Under the pieces are notes generated by a model. It was not told the DNA's origin and ran no database searches. It saw only the letters and a list, made by a program, of their open reading frames with translations. Shown here piece after piece: positions 54,954 to 64,000 of a DNA stretch of 64,000 nucleotides. This stretch comes from Bifidobacterium asteroides (GTDB lineage Bacteria > Actinomycetota > Actinomycetes > Actinomycetales > Bifidobacteriaceae), in contig NZ_QGLL01000009.1 of the NCBI RefSeq assembly GCF_003202695.1, forward strand, positions 186,001 to 250,000, in the 5' to 3' direction. The position numbers and the translations under genes are program-made. The first letter of the stretch is position 1. Each line of letters starts with the position of its first letter.

Positions 54954-55624
54954 TGCGGCCACACCCTGCCAATGGTCTCCCGCAGTTCGGTGGCGGCGGC
55001 CAGGGGGTCATCAGCCTTGACAATGCCGCGACCCGAGATCACCACTCCGACGGGAACTCCTTGGAAGAAGGGCAGATCCTTGGCTGTGACTCCGCCGGTC
55101 ACAGTGACCTTGAAGCCCATCTGATGCAGCTCAAGGATGCGGTTTTTGTCATCCTCCCCCCAGGTCAGCTTTCCGGCCGCTTCAGCATCGCGAGAACGGT
55201 GGACGATGACCTGAGTAGCTCCAAGTCGCCGCCATTCGTTCGCCTGTTCGGGATCGTAGGTCTCGCCAAGCTCAATCTGGACCTCGCCGCCAAACTCTTG
55301 GGCCACCTTCACCACCTGCTCGACGGTGGTCATGCTGGCACCGGCGACCACCGAGACCCAGCTGGCACCCGCCTCGAAGCAGGCGCGGGAGATGACCGCA
55401 CCGGCCTCTGCGATCCTGACATCCGCCAGGATGGTCTTATTGGGATAGAGGGCGCGGATCTCACGCACGGCCCTGAGTCCCTCGGCAATGATCAGGACGG
55501 TTCCGCACTCGATGACATCGATCTGGCTGATAGCCGCGTTCAAGGGCTTCAGGGCCGATGGCATATCAAAGGTGTCCAGAGCGATCTGGAGTTGGGGACG
55601 TTCCAGAGTCTTGTCTGCCGCCAT
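54950..55624 (-). CDS. ulaD: 3-keto-L-gulonate-6-phosphate decarboxylase (UlaD family)
   Basis: Member of the orotidine-phosphate-decarboxylase suprafamily that turns 3-keto-L-gulonate-6-phosphate into L-xylulose-5-phosphate. The 224-residue protein has LQIALDTFDMPSAL (~12-25), DVIECGTVLIIAEGL, the DxKxxD-like motif as ILADVRIAEAG (the lysine position is arginine here), ASWVSVVAGASMTTV, ELGETYDPEQANEW and the phosphate loop VVISGRGIVKADDPL. AAGGAGG precedes ATG 55624, 5 bases after the lactonase-like gene. Arginine replacing the lysine deserves attention, since 3-hexulose-phosphate synthase relatives also use DxKxxD. Confidence 0.85.
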   Translation of the reverse strand: MAADKTLERPQLQIALDTFDMPSALKPLNAAISQIDVIECGTVLIIAEGLRAVREIRALYPNKTILADVRIAEAGAVISRACFEAGASWVSVVAGASMTTVEQVVKVAQEFGGEVQIELGETYDPEQANEWRRLGATQVIVHRSRDAEAAGKLTWGEDDKNRILELHQMGFKVTVTGGVTAKDLPFFQGVPVGVVISGRGIVKADDPLAAATELRETIGRVWPQ

Positions 55625-55629
55625 TGCGC

Positions 55630-56619
55630 TCAGGCCTCCTTACGGAAGGAGAAGAAGTCGTGGGCGTTGCGGATGAGCAGCTTGTCCACATAGTCGGGAT
55701 CAAAGCCTTCGGCGATCATGCGGGGGCCATCCACTGCAGGGTTGTAGTCCACGCCGCTCACAGAGCCGTAGACCTTCTGGTAGGAGCGCTTGCCCGAGTC
55801 CGTGCCCAGGAGGATACGGTCCTCATAGCCGTCTTTCTTGAAAGCCTTGAGCTCCATCATTCTGTTGGAATCGGGCTGATACTTGATCCTGTTGGTGCCG
55901 TCGATCTCCAGGTAAACGCCCAGATCCAGGATCTCCTCCAAGTAGTAGACATCAGCATTGCGCTGAATGTGACCGATGGCGATCTGGTCGGCTGGAACCC
56001 CCAGTCCGATCAGGGTCTGAGCCTGTTCCAGGCCGCAGGTTCCATAGGTGGTGTGCGTGTTGATGGGAGCGCCGGTTTCGATGGCCGCCTTGGCAGCAGC
56101 CTCCATGCACTTATGCTCGAAGGGCGTGATCTCTCCGTAGGCAGTGCCGATCTTGATGACGCCCGCCTTATAGGGGCTGCGATCCACCAGGGGACCGGTG
56201 TAGTCGTTGCGATCTATGCCCTCGCGGATATCAGCGATGACCAGGTCGGCGATCTGATCCACGCTGTAGCGGTTGATCCAGTGTGACTGAGTCTCCAGGT
56301 AGACATGCTCCCGATGGAAGCCGGTGGCCCCTATGATCTGCAGATTCTCCACCGAGCGTGCTACCTCAGCCAGCTTCTCGATGTCGCGGCCGCAGTTGAT
56401 GGGGCACATATCGACCACGGTGCCGCCCTGCTTGCTCCACTTCAGAGAGGCATTGGCGAAATAGCCGGCCTCGGTCTCTGCCTTCTCGACTGAATCCAGT
56501 TGATGGTCCTTGTCCAAGTAGACCTCACCAGCACCCACTCGGATCAGATGGTCGTGGCTGTTGACTACGCCAAGCGTGCTCGGATCGACATCTCCCAAAA
56601 TCGTTCGTGCGAATGCCAT
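55630..56619 (-). CDS. Phosphotriesterase-family hydrolase (probable sugar-phosphate lactonase)
   Basis: Amidohydrolase-superfamily member close to the phosphotriesterase-like lactonases, some of which open phosphorylated sugar lactones. The 329-residue protein shows the metal-binding start LGVVNSHDHLIRVG (two histidines), VVDMCPINCGRD, IGATGFHREHVYL, the bridging lysine in YKAGVIKIGTAYGEIT, histidines in PINTHTTYG and IAIGHIQRNAD, and the last aspartate in RILLGTDSGKRSY. It is the first gene of the cluster, with AAAGGAG before ATG 56619. By position it fills the place of UlaG, which is an unrelated metallo-beta-lactamase fold enzyme. Confidence 0.85.
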   Translation of the reverse strand: MAFARTILGDVDPSTLGVVNSHDHLIRVGAGEVYLDKDHQLDSVEKAETEAGYFANASLKWSKQGGTVVDMCPINCGRDIEKLAEVARSVENLQIIGATGFHREHVYLETQSHWINRYSVDQIADLVIADIREGIDRNDYTGPLVDRSPYKAGVIKIGTAYGEITPFEHKCMEAAAKAAIETGAPINTHTTYGTCGLEQAQTLIGLGVPADQIAIGHIQRNADVYYLEEILDLGVYLEIDGTNRIKYQPDSNRMMELKAFKKDGYEDRILLGTDSGKRSYQKVYGSVSGVDYNPAVDGPRMIAEGFDPDYVDKLLIRNAHDFFSFRKEA

Positions 56620-56739
56620 ATGAACTCCTTTGTTGTTGTGCTCTGCGACTTCGCGGCACCGGTCTTCAGGCTCTTCCTGCCAGTGCCTTTGACAGAGGAC
56701 AGCCTATGTGAGTGATCAAAAAACAACAAGGATATCGAT

Positions 56740-56751
56740 GAACATATGTAC
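56740..56751 (-). promoter_or_regulatory. Operator half-pair 1 of the ula-like cluster
   Basis: GAACATATGTAC (plus-strand reading; preceded by T). Its reverse complement stands at 56857-56868, 117 bases away, so two copies face each other in the divergent gap. It lies 121 bases before the lactonase-like gene and near an AT-rich stretch (TATATATA, 56769 on) that could hold the -10 box. Confidence 0.6.
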
Positions 56752-56856
56752 TTAACCCGTGAATCGAGATATATATAAATTCCAATATTGCGCATAGAAA
56801 GCCCGTTTTAGACCTAAGAGAGCATTCGAGTGGTTTTTTACTGATTTTGATAATAT

Positions 56857-56868
56857 GTACATATGTTC
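56857..56868 (+). promoter_or_regulatory. Operator half-pair 2, overlapping the SorC gene start
   Basis: GTACATATGTTC, reverse complement of the site at 56740-56751. It covers the ATG at 56863. TAATAT at 56851-56856 is correctly placed for a -10 box of a leaderless message that starts at this ATG, so the regulator would block its own transcription. Confidence 0.6.
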
Positions 56869-57894
56869 AGCGATTTACAGATGATGACTACTTCGGATGC
56901 CCGCAAGCGGGTTCAGCTGCTTCTTCGCGTAGCCCGCATGTACTACCAGGATCACATGCTGCAGTCTCAGATCGCCGCAGAGACAGGCTATTCCCGCCCC
57001 TCCGTCTCCCGGATGCTGAAAGAGGCCCAAGAGCGAGGACTGGTGAAGATCTCCATTGAGAATCCGCTGGAGCGGCTTGAGGACCTTGAGTCCAGGCTGA
57101 TTCGACAATTCAAGCTCCGTTGCGCTCGAGTCTCCGAGCCGCCGCAGGGATGCACCGGATATGACGTGGTACCACCAAGTGCGGCATCTCTTCTGGTTGA
57201 GCAGACCAGACCCGACTCTTTGATAACCGTCTCCAACGGCAACGCAGTCGCCTACACGGTCCGCGAAGTTCCCCTGCGAAACTGGTCAAAGTCCAAGGTC
57301 GTACAGATGATCGGCTCCCTGTCGCCAACTAATCCCATGACGGATTCGCCCGAGATATGCCACATGCTGGCCCAACGACTGGGCGGCAGCTACTCGACGC
57401 TGCCAGTGCCCATGGTCCTGTCTTCAATACCAGTGGCAGAGGCCATGCGCAAAGAACGCCAGATCGCCGACACCCTGACCCTGGGCGGGCATGCCGACGT
57501 TGCGGTAGTGGGAGTGGGGTCGGTCGAAGAAGGAAGGTCGGGGCACATTTTCAAAGACTACGAGAATGCGGCTTTCATCGAAGAGGTGACCGAACTCAAG
57601 GCCGTGGGACACATCTGCGGGCATCACATCGATGCCTGGGGGCGCCACATCCGAACCAGCCTGTGCGAACGCACTATATCGATTGAATTCGAACGCTTGA
57701 AGCGGATCCCCCTGGTCATAGGCGTGGCCTGGGGGCCGCAAAAGGTTGCCAGCATCCTTGCCTGTCTGCGGGCCGGGCTTATCTCGGCACTGGCCACCGA
57801 CCGCGATACGGCAGAGGGGATACTTGAACTTGATCAACGGCAAGGTCAAGCAGACAGACAGGCCTCGGACCGAGCGGAGGCCAGGCAGAGCTGA
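56863..57894 (+). CDS. SorC/DeoR-type sugar-binding transcriptional regulator
   Basis: Regulator of the adjoining catabolic cluster. The 343-residue protein has an N-terminal helix-turn-helix (MLQSQIAAETGYSRPSVSRMLKEAQERGLVKI, ~32-63) and a SorC-type sugar-phosphate-binding domain with SLITVSNGNAVAYTVREV, VVQMIGSL, HMLAQRLGGSYSTLPVPMVLSS, VAVVGVGSVEEG and GHICGHHIDAWG. The start is ATG 56863; ATG 56881 and 56884 are alternatives. There is no ribosome site at any of them, which fits a leaderless message. It diverges from the lactonase-like gene; the inverted pair of 12-base sites in the gap is its probable operator. Confidence 0.88.
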   Translation: MFSDLQMMTTSDARKRVQLLLRVARMYYQDHMLQSQIAAETGYSRPSVSRMLKEAQERGLVKISIENPLERLEDLESRLIRQFKLRCARVSEPPQGCTGYDVVPPSAASLLVEQTRPDSLITVSNGNAVAYTVREVPLRNWSKSKVVQMIGSLSPTNPMTDSPEICHMLAQRLGGSYSTLPVPMVLSSIPVAEAMRKERQIADTLTLGGHADVAVVGVGSVEEGRSGHIFKDYENAAFIEEVTELKAVGHICGHHIDAWGRHIRTSLCERTISIEFERLKRIPLVIGVAWGPQKVASILACLRAGLISALATDRDTAEGILELDQRQGQADRQASDRAEARQS

Positions 57895-58003
57895 CCCTAT
57901 TGCAGACCACCAGGCAGAAGGAGCCTGTCAGAGCCGGCCAGCGCATGCTCGAGGGGCGTACAGGATGCCTAAGGCGTGCAGAGCAATCAGCCCAAATGCA
58001 CGA

Positions 58004-59671
<1,668 letters not shown>

Positions 59672-59675
<4 letters not shown>

Positions 59676-60505
59676 GTCCTTCCTTCCGTCATTTCCCGTT
59701 GCCTGTCGGTGTGCGCAGCGGGACGATCCGACAGCTGGCCGGTCTCCAAATTGGGAATCTTGTCGACATCAACATCGTCGGGCATAATCAGCGTGCCTGG
59801 ACGGTGGGAGAAGGAGCTGCGCACGTGGATGGGCATACGGAAGCGCTGGGCATACTCCACGCAGCGCAGGGCCAGCACCTTGGATCCGCCAGCCGCCATC
59901 TCCAGCATCTCCTCATATGAGATGCGAGCAATCCTGCGGGCGGTAGGCACGATGCGGGGGTCAGCGGTGAAAACCCCGTCCACGTCGGTATAGATTTCGC
60001 AGACATCCGCATTAAGCGCCACAGCCAGGGCCACAGCCGAGGTGTCCGAGCCGCCGCGGCCCAAGGTGGTGGCATCGCCGTCGGGGTTAACCCCTTGGAA
60101 TCCGGCCACAATCCCCACCTCGCCCCGATCCAGGGCCTTCATGACCCGCTGGGGTCTGACGTGGCGGATATGGGCGGCGCCGTAGCGTGCATCAGTCATG
60201 AATCCCGCCTGTGAACCAGTGAAGGAGTGGGCACGCTCGCCCTGTGCGTGGATGCTCATAGCCAGCAGGCTCATGGAGATGCGCTCTCCCGCCGTCATGA
60301 GCATGTCCATCTCTCGGGCTGGAGGATTGGAATCCACATCCATGGCCTGATCAATCAGATCGTCAGTGGTGTCTCCCATGGCGGAAACCACCACAGCGAT
60401 GTCATTGCCGGCGCGCTTGGTATCTATGATGCGCTTGGCCACACGCTTGATGGAGTCCGAATCTGCCACCGAGGACCCGCCATACTTCTGAACGATAAGT
60501 GCCAC
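59672..60505 (-). CDS. lysC: Aspartokinase catalytic subunit
   Basis: ATP-dependent phosphorylation of aspartate, first step of the aspartate amino-acid family. The 277-residue protein is only the amino-acid-kinase domain: [18 protein letters not shown] (~5-22), [69 protein letters not shown] and [17 protein letters not shown]. It stops ~30 residues after [13 protein letters not shown] in a hydrophilic tail, where fused enzymes continue into the ACT domains that are encoded by the next gene. Length of fused relatives is ~420 residues. Confidence 0.93.
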
Positions 60506-60836
60506 TGCTGTTCCATCCCGCGACGGTTAAGCCACTAGACCATCATCTGCAACATGCTGATTACATGGATTATACGAACGACACCGTTCTATCAGACCCC
60601 CTCCACCAATATGCGAAACGTGGGCCAGCGCAGACCGGCACAAACCCGGGCTGCAAGGCATGCTGCCTTTGCGTAACCGAAGAAGGCGGGAAATGGTCTG
60701 ACAGGCGACCCTACGGCTGCTTGCCGGAACCGTCATCGACAAGGATCCCGAAAAAACCGACCTCGGCAAGACTGATCCAAAGCCGAAGCGCGAAAGAGCA
60801 GCAGCGAAGAAAGCCATGGCTCGGCGACGGCCAGCC
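60506..60836. other. 330-base gap between recR and lysC, unexplained
   Basis: No conserved gene is found. It must hold the lysC promoter (minus strand). On the plus strand, after a TGA near 60707, about 40 codons read as a lysine/arginine/alanine-rich peptide (DPEKTDLGKTDPKPKRERAA, then a basic run) that enters the recR gene in antisense; there is no start codon or ribosome site, so it may be a remnant or chance. Confidence 0.3.
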
Positions 60837-61442
60837 CTAAAGAAGGTCGCGACGGCCGGAAATCGCCCGGCCGAGGGTGATCTCGTCAGCATATTCCAGA
60901 TCACTGCCGACAGGCAGACCGCTGGCCAGCCTGGTGACCCGCAGATCCAGAGGACCCAACAGCCGTCCCAGGTAGGTAGTGGTGGCCTCGCCTTCGATGT
61001 TGGGATCCAGGGCTAGCATGACCTCCTTGACCTGATTCGTGCCCAACCGCTTCAAAAGCTCGGGAATGCGCAGATCGCCCGGCCCGACGTTGGACATAGG
61101 ATCGATGGCCCCGCCCAGCACATGATAGAGACCCCGGTATTCTCCGGTTCGTTCGATGCTCATGACGTCCTTGGGTTCCTCGACTACGCAGATGATGCTG
61201 CGGTCACGACGCGGATCCTGGCAGATGGGGCATGGGCTGGTCTCGCAGACATTGCCACATATCTCACAAAACCGAACCTTCTCTTTGGCTGCAACAATGG
61301 CATCGGCCAGGTCCTGAGCGCTGCGTCGATCAGCTCCCAGAATGTAGAAGGCAATGCGCTGCGCACCCTTTGGACCAATCCCCGGCAGCTGGGCAAAGGC
61401 ATCAATCAGCTGTTGAATGGCTCCATCATAGGTTGCAGCCAT
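60837..61442 (-). CDS. recR: Recombination protein RecR
   Basis: Ring-forming DNA-binding protein that with RecO loads RecA at gaps. The ~201-residue protein has the helix-hairpin-helix [17 protein letters not shown], the zinc-binding cysteines [16 protein letters not shown] and the Toprim domain [28 protein letters not shown] with the conserved glutamate. Two ATG codons stand side by side (61445 and 61442); I use the second because AGGAAGG then has a better distance. It overlaps the dnaX stop, as usual for the dnaX-recR pair. Confidence 0.95.
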   Translation of the reverse strand: MAATYDGAIQQLIDAFAQLPGIGPKGAQRIAFYILGADRRSAQDLADAIVAAKEKVRFCEICGNVCETSPCPICQDPRRDRSIICVVEEPKDVMSIERTGEYRGLYHVLGGAIDPMSNVGPGDLRIPELLKRLGTNQVKEVMLALDPNIEGEATTTYLGRLLGPLDLRVTRLASGLPVGSDLEYADEITLGRAISGRRDLL

Positions 61443-64000
61443 CATTCACCTTCCTGTCGTTGCGCGTGCTCCTGTCGACGCCTTTGCACGTTGATCGGAT
61501 TCTGCGGGTCATCAGCAGCAAAATCCTCCACCTTGGTCACATCAAACAATTTGGTCAGTTCATCCTGGTCCATGGCATTGTCTGCCCCAAGCCTGGCATC
61601 GTCCATGGAATAGACATCGTCCTCAGGATCCACGGAAGGCCCCGCAGCTTCTGAGACGACTCCAGCAGACGATGCCCCAGCCTGATCGGGCCCGCCGGAG
61701 GTCTGACTAGCGAAGCCTGCAGGCATCCTCCTGTCCTCAGACACAGAGGCCTTTGCCATTGACTCATCCGGCTTCCCGGCGGTACCCGAACCGTGACCGG
61801 TTGCCACCCCCGCGTCTTCGGGAACCGACCCGATCTCTGATCTCGGATCAGGGGTTGCAGCCGAGACGCTTCCCAGACCAGACGAATCAACCGACTTCGC
61901 AACTGCAAGCCCCTCATCCAAAGCTCCGCGGCTCTGACTGTCGGAATCTTGACTGCCGGAGAGCTCTGTGGATGCTACTGAGGTGGTTCCGGAATCAGGC
62001 AGAGCCCAGGGATCCGTGTCATCGCTCATATCCGGCAAAGCCACTTTTTTAGGCTCATGATCCTTCCGACCAGCGGGTCCGTCGCTGCCCTCACCGGACT
62101 GCCAGGCCTTTTGTGGCGCATGAGTTGATGGCATAGGGCGGGCCCACGGATCATCGTCCGGCAATACTGTAGAAGCGGTAGAGCCAAAGCCCGCAGCAGG
62201 CAGCGATTCCGGGGATGACCGGACAGGCCCGCCGACCGGGTGGTGAGCATCGTCGGAGCTTCCGTCGTCTGGAGCTTCTCCAGGGGTGGACCTTCCGCCC
62301 GATGCCGAAGTTCCAGTCTCACCATCATGACCAGCCGAGGCCGTCATCTCCCTAGGGGCATGCCCCTGCTCCGTGGCCGCATGAGGCATGACCGCCGCTC
62401 CAAGATTCATAGTGGCCAAGCCAGCACGTGCCAGAGCCACCTCCTTCTTGACCTCTGCCCGACGCTGGGGAGACATCCTGTTAACGGACTCCACCGTCTC
62501 ACCGTTGGCAGCCGTCCCTGACGGGGCGATCATGGTGGCCTGTCCGAACTCCTGGCGAGCGCGGACCATGACAATACGAGGCACCTTGGTCTCCCCGTCA
62601 ACCGACTGCGCAGCCACGGCCATGGCGAAAGCATGCTGACTGAGCGGACGATCGAAGGTCATGGACAGCCGTTGGCGACCGGAGGGATCCGCTTTCATAG
62701 CCACGGTAGGCACCCGGTCCCGCACCACATACTGGCGCACCTCATCCGGCAGGGCAGCCACCAAGGCATCCCAGCGCTTATCCAGTTCCGTGCCGGTCGG
62801 CACCTCGGTTTCCTGCCCTTGCGCAACATTCTGCCGTGCAGTCCCAGTTGGCTCCGCAGACCGGGCGGATTCGGAAGGACTGGATGGCGTGGCCTGCCCC
62901 CCTGGCTGTCGAGTCGGCGAGGAGGGGGCTTCCATGCGCTCGGGTTGGACAGGGCGGGAGCTGGAAGGAGCCGACTGCCCGTCGCTGGCTTGCAGGCCCT
63001 TAGCGGAGGGATCGGAACGAGAACCGGCTACGGGCTGCGGCCCTGCAAAGGAGGCGGGCGCTGCAGCAGACGACGAGCCTGCCCTGCCAGGCTGTTCGGG
63101 GCCATCAGCGCCATCGGCATGACTATACTGCGTCGTTCTGGACTGCCGGCCATTCTGCTGAGCCCTGTCGGCGCCAATGAACCCGCTGCGGGTTGGCGCA
63201 GAAGCCGACGCATCGACGGAAGCTGCCCCTGCGACCGGTGCCTGCTCCATAGGCTCGCAGCCGATTGCCAGCAGCCTGGCAGCCAGCAACTCCAAACGCA
63301 TCCTAGGCGAGGTGGCTCCGTTCATTCCCGCCAGTGCATCGTTGATGATATCGGCCATTCTGGTCAGGACCTGTAGATCCAAAGCATCCGCCTGCCGATG
63401 CAGGTTGGTCACCTGGTCGTCGTCGGCATCCCCGCTGAGCACGCTTTCAGCCCGATCCCCCGCCAGCTTGAGAACCAGAAGGTCGCGAACATGGGCCAGC
63501 AGATCCTCGACAAAGCGCTGGGACTCGAACCCGCCGACGACCACCTTTTGAATGGCACCGTAGAGTCCGGCTCCATCGTGGGCAATCAGTGCGTCCACAG
63601 CTTCACTGATCAGCGCTGCTGGGGTAAACCCCAGCAGCGCTACCGCCGCATTATAAGTGATGGTGTGCTCGTCAGCGCCTACCATGAGCTGGTCCAAGAC
63701 GGAAAGGGTGTCACGCACCGATCCGCCTCCGGCCCGCATGGCCAGCCTGAGCACACCGGACTCGGCCTTGATGCTCTCCTTTTCGCAAATGTCCTCAAGG
63801 TAGGGCCCCATGACTTCCTGAGGCACTAGGCGGAAGGGGTAGTGGTGGGTGCGGGAGCGGATAGTGCCGATCACTTTCTCCGGCTCTGTGGTAGCGAAGA
63901 TGAACATGACGTGTTCCGGCGGCTCCTCGACGATCTTCAGCAGGGCATTGAATCCTTGCTGGGTGACCATATGAGCCTCGTCCAAAATGAAGATCTTGTA
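61442..64000 (-). CDS. dnaX: DNA polymerase III subunit gamma/tau, N-terminus outside the window
   Basis: Clamp-loader ATPase. The frame enters from the right edge at [30 protein letters not shown] (Walker B and following) and continues through sensor 1 ([27 protein letters not shown]) and the collar domain for 852 residues. The ATPase and collar parts end at ~residue 260 of the visible part; nearly 600 residues of low-complexity Ser/Pro/Gly/Asp/Gln sequence follow, with a folded island around [24 protein letters not shown] and [18 protein letters not shown], which is the tau C-terminal domain that contacts polymerase. It is followed by recR. Confidence 0.95.
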   Translation of the reverse strand, partial: YKIFILDEAHMVTQQGFNALLKIVEEPPEHVMFIFATTEPEKVIGTIRSRTHHYPFRLVPQEVMGPYLEDICEKESIKAESGVLRLAMRAGGGSVRDTLSVLDQLMVGADEHTITYNAAVALLGFTPAALISEAVDALIAHDGAGLYGAIQKVVVGGFESQRFVEDLLAHVRDLLVLKLAGDRAESVLSGDADDDQVTNLHRQADALDLQVLTRMADIINDALAGMNGATSPRMRLELLAARLLAIGCEPMEQAPVAGAASVDASASAPTRSGFIGADRAQQNGRQSRTTQYSHADGADGPEQPGRAGSSSAAAPASFAGPQPVAGSRSDPSAKGLQASDGQSAPSSSRPVQPERMEAPSSPTRQPGGQATPSSPSESARSAEPTGTARQNVAQGQETEVPTGTELDKRWDALVAALPDEVRQYVVRDRVPTVAMKADPSGRQRLSMTFDRPLSQHAFAMAVAAQSVDGETKVPRIVMVRARQEFGQATMIAPSGTAANGETVESVNRMSPQRRAEVKKEVALARAGLATMNLGAAVMPHAATEQGHAPREMTASAGHDGETGTSASGGRSTPGEAPDDGSSDDAHHPVGGPVRSSPESLPAAGFGSTASTVLPDDDPWARPMPSTHAPQKAWQSGEGSDGPAGRKDHEPKKVALPDMSDDTDPWALPDSGTTSVASTELSGSQDSDSQSRGALDEGLAVAKSVDSSGLGSVSAATPDPRSEIGSVPEDAGVATGHGSGTAGKPDESMAKASVSEDRRMPAGFASQTSGGPDQAGASSAGVVSEAAGPSVDPEDDVYSMDDARLGADNAMDQDELTKLFDVTKVEDFAADDPQNPINVQRRRQEHAQRQEGE

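Noticed and set aside
60499-60840. 113-codon plus-strand frame between lysC and recR as a gene
   Set aside because: Its start overlaps lysC in antisense, it has no ribosome site and no recognisable domain.

Overview
The window is high-GC, gene-dense actinobacterial chromosome and most resembles Bifidobacterium. Pointers are a DUF2469 protein, a class I HAIR element before clpB, an actinobacterial-type SRP RNA, a long LeuA with a C-terminal regulatory domain, Ino1, and an aspartokinase whose catalytic and ACT parts are separate genes. The genus is inference, because there is no 16S gene here. An insect-associated lineage is possible but not demonstrated.

Layout. 1-11.3 kb is a long minus-strand gene string: rmuC, a PRTase-like protein, a TrmH-family methyltransferase, an ABC-2 exporter pair, gatC-gatA-gatB, a GNAT acetyltransferase with a long tail, DUF2469, and a flavin oxidoreductase cut by the left edge. 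11.4-21 kb holds a P-type ATPase-like protein without catalytic motifs, clpB with its HAIR operator, an FAH-family hydrolase, a YggS PLP protein, gluQ and an amidohydrolase. 21-26 kb is a decayed accessory zone: a frameshifted GntR/UTRA regulator, a wrecked UlaA-type PTS permease, and a small island beside tRNA-Lys(CTT) with a PH-domain protein and an Ltp-repeat membrane protein, each followed by a copy of the same ~178-bp sequence that includes the tRNA 3' half. 26-30 kb is fhs, a C69 dipeptidase and a PEBP protein. 30-36 kb is a complete PTS: EI, EIIA, EIIB and EIIC on the minus strand and HPr plus a LacI regulator diverging from it. 36-50.5 kb is housekeeping: topA-tmk-holB, a PAP2 phosphatase, SRP RNA, glf, ino1, a class A PBP, leuA and a DUF5701 gene. 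50.6-57.9 kb is a catabolic cluster with a SorC regulator. 58-64 kb is asd, the split aspartokinase, recR and dnaX (cut by the right edge).

How the genes work together. The catabolic cluster encodes UlaD, UlaE and UlaF homologues, enough to turn 3-keto-L-gulonate-6-phosphate into D-xylulose-5-phosphate, the entry point of the bifid shunt. Instead of UlaG it has a phosphotriesterase-family hydrolase (probably a sugar-phosphate lactonase), plus a PfkB kinase and an MFS transporter. The Ula-type PTS 20 kb away could also feed L-ascorbate-6-phosphate into it. The most unusual items are this hybrid ascorbate-like pathway with a paired operator, the motif-less P-type ATPase, the tRNA-Lys island with probable phage-exclusion genes, and a LexA-type box lying on the rmuC start codon.
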